A DNA stretch of 59,728 nt from NCBI RefSeq assembly GCF_000687555.1, contig NZ_JHWJ01000021.1, positions 1-59,728 on the forward strand. Reading direction: 5' to 3'. Both the position numbers and the translations under genes were made by a program. Below the pieces are notes generated by a model, which made no database searches, was not told the origin of the DNA, and saw only the letters and a program-made list of their open reading frames with translations. Position 1 is the stretch's first letter; each line of letters begins with the position of its first letter. Positions 56,901 to 59,728 of the stretch are shown piece after piece. This DNA comes from [Clostridium] aerotolerans DSM 5434. Lineage in GTDB: Bacteria; Bacillota; Clostridia; Lachnospirales; Lachnospiraceae.

Positions 56901-56940
56901 CGGGAACCCCTAGTGTTTATGTGGGTTCCCGGTTTTTTTT
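56901..56940 (+). terminator. Strong terminator after attR, probably the ancestral guaA terminator
   Basis: A perfect 9-bp stem (CGGGAACCC / GGGTTCCCG) is followed by eight T. Its distance from attR (10 nt) equals a normal stop-to-terminator distance, which suggests it belonged to guaA before the island was inserted. Confidence 0.85.
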
Positions 56941-57342
56941 ATGGCAAGTGACACCCAAATGACACCCTTGTTACCATATTCAGTTGTTTTATAAGAATTC
57001 TGTTGGCATTTCCCATTTTGAAACACAAAGAATGGTACCGGGTACCAGCTGATAATATCCATCTTCCGGATCAAAAGCTATTGTAAGCATAGTAGTATTA
57101 TAATTATTTATTTATCGTAGATCTACTATTAATTATGTTAAAATAGAGTATAAGATGTTTCATTTTATTTCTATTTATTCTTATATGGCTGCTTAATATT
57201 CATAACGATAAAACTCAGTAAAATCTATTCCTCTTAAAACTTGGCTAAATGGATAAGTTAACCCTGCATTTGAAACATAAAAAAATGAAATAGGTAGATA
57301 CTAAGAGAGTTTTATATACTGTTTCTTAAGGAGGATGAAAAA
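56941..57342. other. Intergenic region before selO
   Basis: Holds a GACACCC direct repeat (56949-56967), a GGTACCGGGTACC palindrome near 57035, and A+T-rich sequence that should contain the selO promoter. No open frame with a ribosome binding site is seen. Confidence 0.4.
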
Positions 57343-58776
57343 ATGGAACAGGGAAAATGGAATTTTAATAACAGCTATGCTAAATTGCCGAAAATTTTCT
57401 ACACGAATCAATCCCCAACCACTGTGCGTGCCCCAAAGCTTATTATTTTTAATCATCCATTGGCGTCTTCCTTGGGAGTACCTCTGGATTTGAATGTCTT
57501 TGCAGGAAATGAAATTCCAAAAGGTGCAGAGCCTTTGGCACAAGCATATGCCGGGCATCAGTTTGGGTATTTTACCATGTTAGGAGATGGACGTGCCATT
57601 CTGCTTGGTGAACAAATAACAGATTCAGGAGAACGTTTTGATATTCAACTAAAAGGCTCTGGACGAACCCCGTACTCCAGGGGAGGTGACGGACGAGCCG
57701 CTTTAGGCCCCATGCTGCGGGAATATATTATTAGTGAAGCAATGCATGAATTAGGTATTCCCACAACAAGGAGCTTAGCGGTCGTAACAACGGGAGAGAC
57801 TATAACCCGCGAAGAAAATTTACCTGGAGCCGTCTTAACACGTGTTTCAGCAAGCCATATTCGAGTAGGAACATTTGAATATGCTTCACGTTTTGGAACA
57901 TCTGAGGATGTTCGCTGCTTAGCCGATTATACTATCACACGCCATTTTCCAAGCATCGCTACATTTGAAAACAAATATCTGCAACTGTTAAGAGAAGTGA
58001 TTAAACGGCAGGCATCTCTGATTTCTAAATGGCAATTAGTTGGATTTATTCACGGTGTAATGAATACAGATAATATGGCCATTAGCGGTGAAACCATTGA
58101 TTATGGCCCTTGCGCATTTATGGACGTTTATGACCCAACTACTGTTTTTAGTTCTATTGACACTCACGGCCGCTATTCCTATGAAAATCAACCAAAGATG
58201 GCGGTTTGGAATTTAGCACGTTTTGCAGAAACCTTGCTGCCTTTTTTACATGATGATAAGAATAAGGCTGTTAGTCTTGCACAAGAAGAGCTTGCAAAAT
58301 TTGAGAGCTTATATCAAGAACATTGGCTATCTGGAATGCGTGCCAAGTTGGGTTTGTATCATAACGAAGTAGAAGATCTATCTTTGATCAAAGACATCTT
58401 GCAACTAATGCAACAATACAAAGCGGATTATACGAAGACATTTCAGTCTTTAACTTTTGATAAAAACGATGGTCAGATTTTGTTTTCCAGCCCTGATTAT
58501 CATCATTGGCATGAGCGATGGCAAGCACGTCTTAGCCGACAATCAAATTCAAAGGATGAAAGCAAAGAGCTTATGAAAAGTCATAACCCTGCTATTATTC
58601 CAAGAAACCATAGGGTTGAAGAGGCACTGGCTGCTGCTAATGAGGGGGATTTAAGCAAAATGCACAAGCTTCTCGATGCCTTGAAAAATCCTTATAGATA
58701 TACACCTGAACAAGAAGAATTTTCAACGTTGCCTGCACCTGAGTCTTGTCATTATAAAACATTTTGTGGGACTTGA
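57343..58776 (+). CDS. selO: SelO/YdiU family protein AMPylase (pseudokinase)
   Basis: SelO proteins transfer AMP from ATP to Ser, Thr or Tyr of target proteins; they have a kinase fold that binds ATP in flipped orientation. The 477-aa protein has the family blocks [50 protein letters not shown] and the metal-binding region [22 protein letters not shown]. It ends with FCGT: the Cys third from the end matches the position of selenocysteine in the eukaryotic protein. AAGGAGG lies 9 nt before the ATG. It is a single gene just outside the island; a role in oxidative stress is known for the family. Confidence 0.93.
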   Translation: MEQGKWNFNNSYAKLPKIFYTNQSPTTVRAPKLIIFNHPLASSLGVPLDLNVFAGNEIPKGAEPLAQAYAGHQFGYFTMLGDGRAILLGEQITDSGERFDIQLKGSGRTPYSRGGDGRAALGPMLREYIISEAMHELGIPTTRSLAVVTTGETITREENLPGAVLTRVSASHIRVGTFEYASRFGTSEDVRCLADYTITRHFPSIATFENKYLQLLREVIKRQASLISKWQLVGFIHGVMNTDNMAISGETIDYGPCAFMDVYDPTTVFSSIDTHGRYSYENQPKMAVWNLARFAETLLPFLHDDKNKAVSLAQEELAKFESLYQEHWLSGMRAKLGLYHNEVEDLSLIKDILQLMQQYKADYTKTFQSLTFDKNDGQILFSSPDYHHWHERWQARLSRQSNSKDESKELMKSHNPAIIPRNHRVEEALAAANEGDLSKMHKLLDALKNPYRYTPEQEEFSTLPAPESCHYKTFCGT

Positions 58777-58837
58777 GCGGACAATTAGACCAAATGTGAA
58801 TCACTGGTAGTAAACATATACGTAACTTATAAGGTTT

Positions 58838-58889
58838 TATACTGAAAGTTAGAAGTGTGCTTTTTAAGCACACCCCAACTTTCAGTATA
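58838..58889 (+). terminator. Long hairpin after selO
   Basis: A 13-bp perfect stem (TATACTGAAAGTT / AACTTTCAGTATA) encloses an inner GTGTGC / GCACAC stem with a T-rich loop. No T-run follows on the + strand. It may be the selO terminator or the end of a small mobile element. Confidence 0.5.
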
Positions 58890-59035
58890 GAACCATTTTC
58901 TTAAGCTGATTTATAATCTCTTAAATGTCAGACAAGTGCTTATTTTACAATGTTTCTATATAGAAAAAGACCTCATAGAGAGGCCTCTCTCTACAAGGTC
59001 TGTAAAAGTTTGTTCTATTCTCTTGTTTTCTAGGT
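58890..59035. other. Non-coding stretch with palindrome
   Basis: Contains an AGACCT...AGGTCT hairpin whose centre is the palindrome AGAGAGGCCTCTCT (58977-58990). No gene is seen. Confidence 0.35.
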
Positions 59036-59308
59036 TTGAGTACTATTTCTTTGAGTAAAACTTGGTTCCTTTCTAAGGAAATTGTAAATGATACAAATAA
59101 AACACAGTATTTATTTCGCATTGAAAAGGGAGTTTTAGATATTAATGATCAAGGAGTCAATGACTATTTTTCTCCAAAGGAGGTTAGAGTACCATTTCGT
59201 AACATGGTGTACATTGGGGATAGCGATACAGAAGATCATATACTTACTTTACCCTATCAATCAATCTCCGGCCTAAAAAAATGCAATGGAAACGTGAAAG
59301 AGTGGTAA
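59036..59308 (+). pseudogene. HAD-family hydrolase fragment
   Basis: From TTG 59036 a 90-codon frame contains FRIEKGVLDINDQGVNDYF and VPFRNMVYIGDSDTEDHILTL. The YIGDSDT block is the C-terminal Asp motif of HAD-type phosphatases. There is no ribosome binding site, the N-terminal DxD half is absent, and the frame ends soon after the motif, so it is a truncated relic at both ends. Confidence 0.6.
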
Positions 59309-59539
59309 AATGCTGTCTGAATAGTTGGAAGGAAACTACAGACTTTTTGGATATGTGGAGTAAAACGAGACCGTTTCAAAGTCCGTGTAAACTCCAAAAA
59401 CTGATATAAAATATTGATTGTTATTTATGGGCAAGGCCATTTTTCATTGGTTCTTGCCCATGCTTGTATTATAAAACTGTTTTTGGGGTTGTCAAGTAAA
59501 ACTCCCCTTTGGCAGTCTTAATACCTCGCTCTTTGATTT
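59309..59539. other. Non-coding region between HAD fragment and IS256 transposase
   Basis: A hairpin (TGGGCAAG / CTTGCCCA, 59428-59460) may end the transposase transcript. The IS terminal inverted repeat should lie in this interval, but without the other IS end I cannot place it. Confidence 0.4.
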
Positions 59540-59728
59540 TTAAGATAACCTTTCTTCAAAGAAGATCTCCAACTGGGAATGAATCTGACCCCAATCCTGT
59601 CGGTGACCCGTCCATTTTTTTGTGATATCCATAGTTGCCAGATACAGCATTTTTAGCAGGCTGTCATCTGTGGGGAATACCGTTTTACTTTTAGTGACCT
59701 TTCGGAGCTGCCGGTTAAAGCCCTCTAT
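59540..59728 (-). mobile_element. IS256-family transposase, C-terminal end (runs off the window)
   Basis: On the minus strand the frame is open from the window edge to a stop at 59540. The 62 visible codons read IEGFNRQLRKVTKSKTVFP, DDSLLKMLYLATMDITKKW and WGQIHSQLEIFFEERL, the typical C-terminus of mutator-type (IS256) transposases. The catalytic DDE residues would lie outside. It marks mobile DNA next to the HAD fragment. Confidence 0.85.

Noticed and set aside
56941-56970. GACACCC direct repeat as the true right end of the island
   Set aside because: It has no match at the guaA end, while the 12-bp guaA sequence at 56879-56890 is exact and is followed by a fitting terminator.

Overview
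The window looks like a clostridial (Firmicutes) chromosome, most probably a Lachnospiraceae member near the Lacrimispora / Clostridium saccharolyticum group. This is inferred from the infB-rbfA-nrnA-truB-ribF order, a Gly/Gln/Tyr-rich IF2 N-terminus, strong AGGAGG ribosome binding sites, TTG and GTG starts, and a Bacillus-type LexA box. No 16S or marker search could be run.

Positions 1-37527 are mostly core chromosome. The left end (1-6642, + strand) is a translation and cofactor operon: the 3' part of infB, then rbfA, nrnA, truB, ribF, and a secreted SH3-NlpC/P60 hydrolase. A secreted M6 metalloprotease (6771-8846) follows on the minus strand. A complete branched-chain amino acid ABC transporter reads leftward as livJ-H-M-G-F (14021 to 9159), and pyrG is upstream of it, also on the minus strand. 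On the + strand come a BMP lipoprotein with a nucleoside-type ABC transporter (16256-21255), ftsH, a methyl-accepting chemotaxis protein, and an SMC-like jetABC operon (26023-31380) that lacks jetD. Next are a minus-strand acetyltransferase, uvrA with a LexA operator in its promoter, and guaA.

Positions 37516-56890 are a genomic island inserted at the 3' end of guaA. A 12-bp sequence covering the last guaA codons is repeated exactly at 56879-56890. A strong intrinsic terminator follows the right copy and is probably the original guaA terminator. The island is visibly richer in A+T than its surroundings. Its mobility functions are decayed: a broken relaxase C-terminus, NlpC/P60 and XRE remnants, and no recognisable integrase. 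Its cargo is a defence cluster: an excisionase-like HTH protein, type I restriction-modification genes hsdM, hsdS and hsdR (with a ruined rhuM between hsdS and hsdR), a YgjP-type metallopeptidase, and a reverse transcriptase fused to a nitrilase (defence-associated RT, DRT type 1 / UG1-like) with both catalytic centres intact. Downstream are an HNH endonuclease, two proteins I do not recognise, an XRE regulator and a small membrane protein. The RT-nitrilase is packed tightly behind hsdR and the metallopeptidase, so these genes are probably co-transcribed.

Positions 56891-59728 are chromosome again, but disturbed. They hold selO (protein AMPylase family), a fragment of a HAD hydrolase, and the C-terminal end of an IS256-family transposase that runs off the window.

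The points most worth a second look are the RT-nitrilase embedded in the type I R-M operon with its C-terminal CxxC pairs and unknown downstream partners, the jetD-less JetABC operon behind a promoter-proximal terminator, and the guaA island boundaries.
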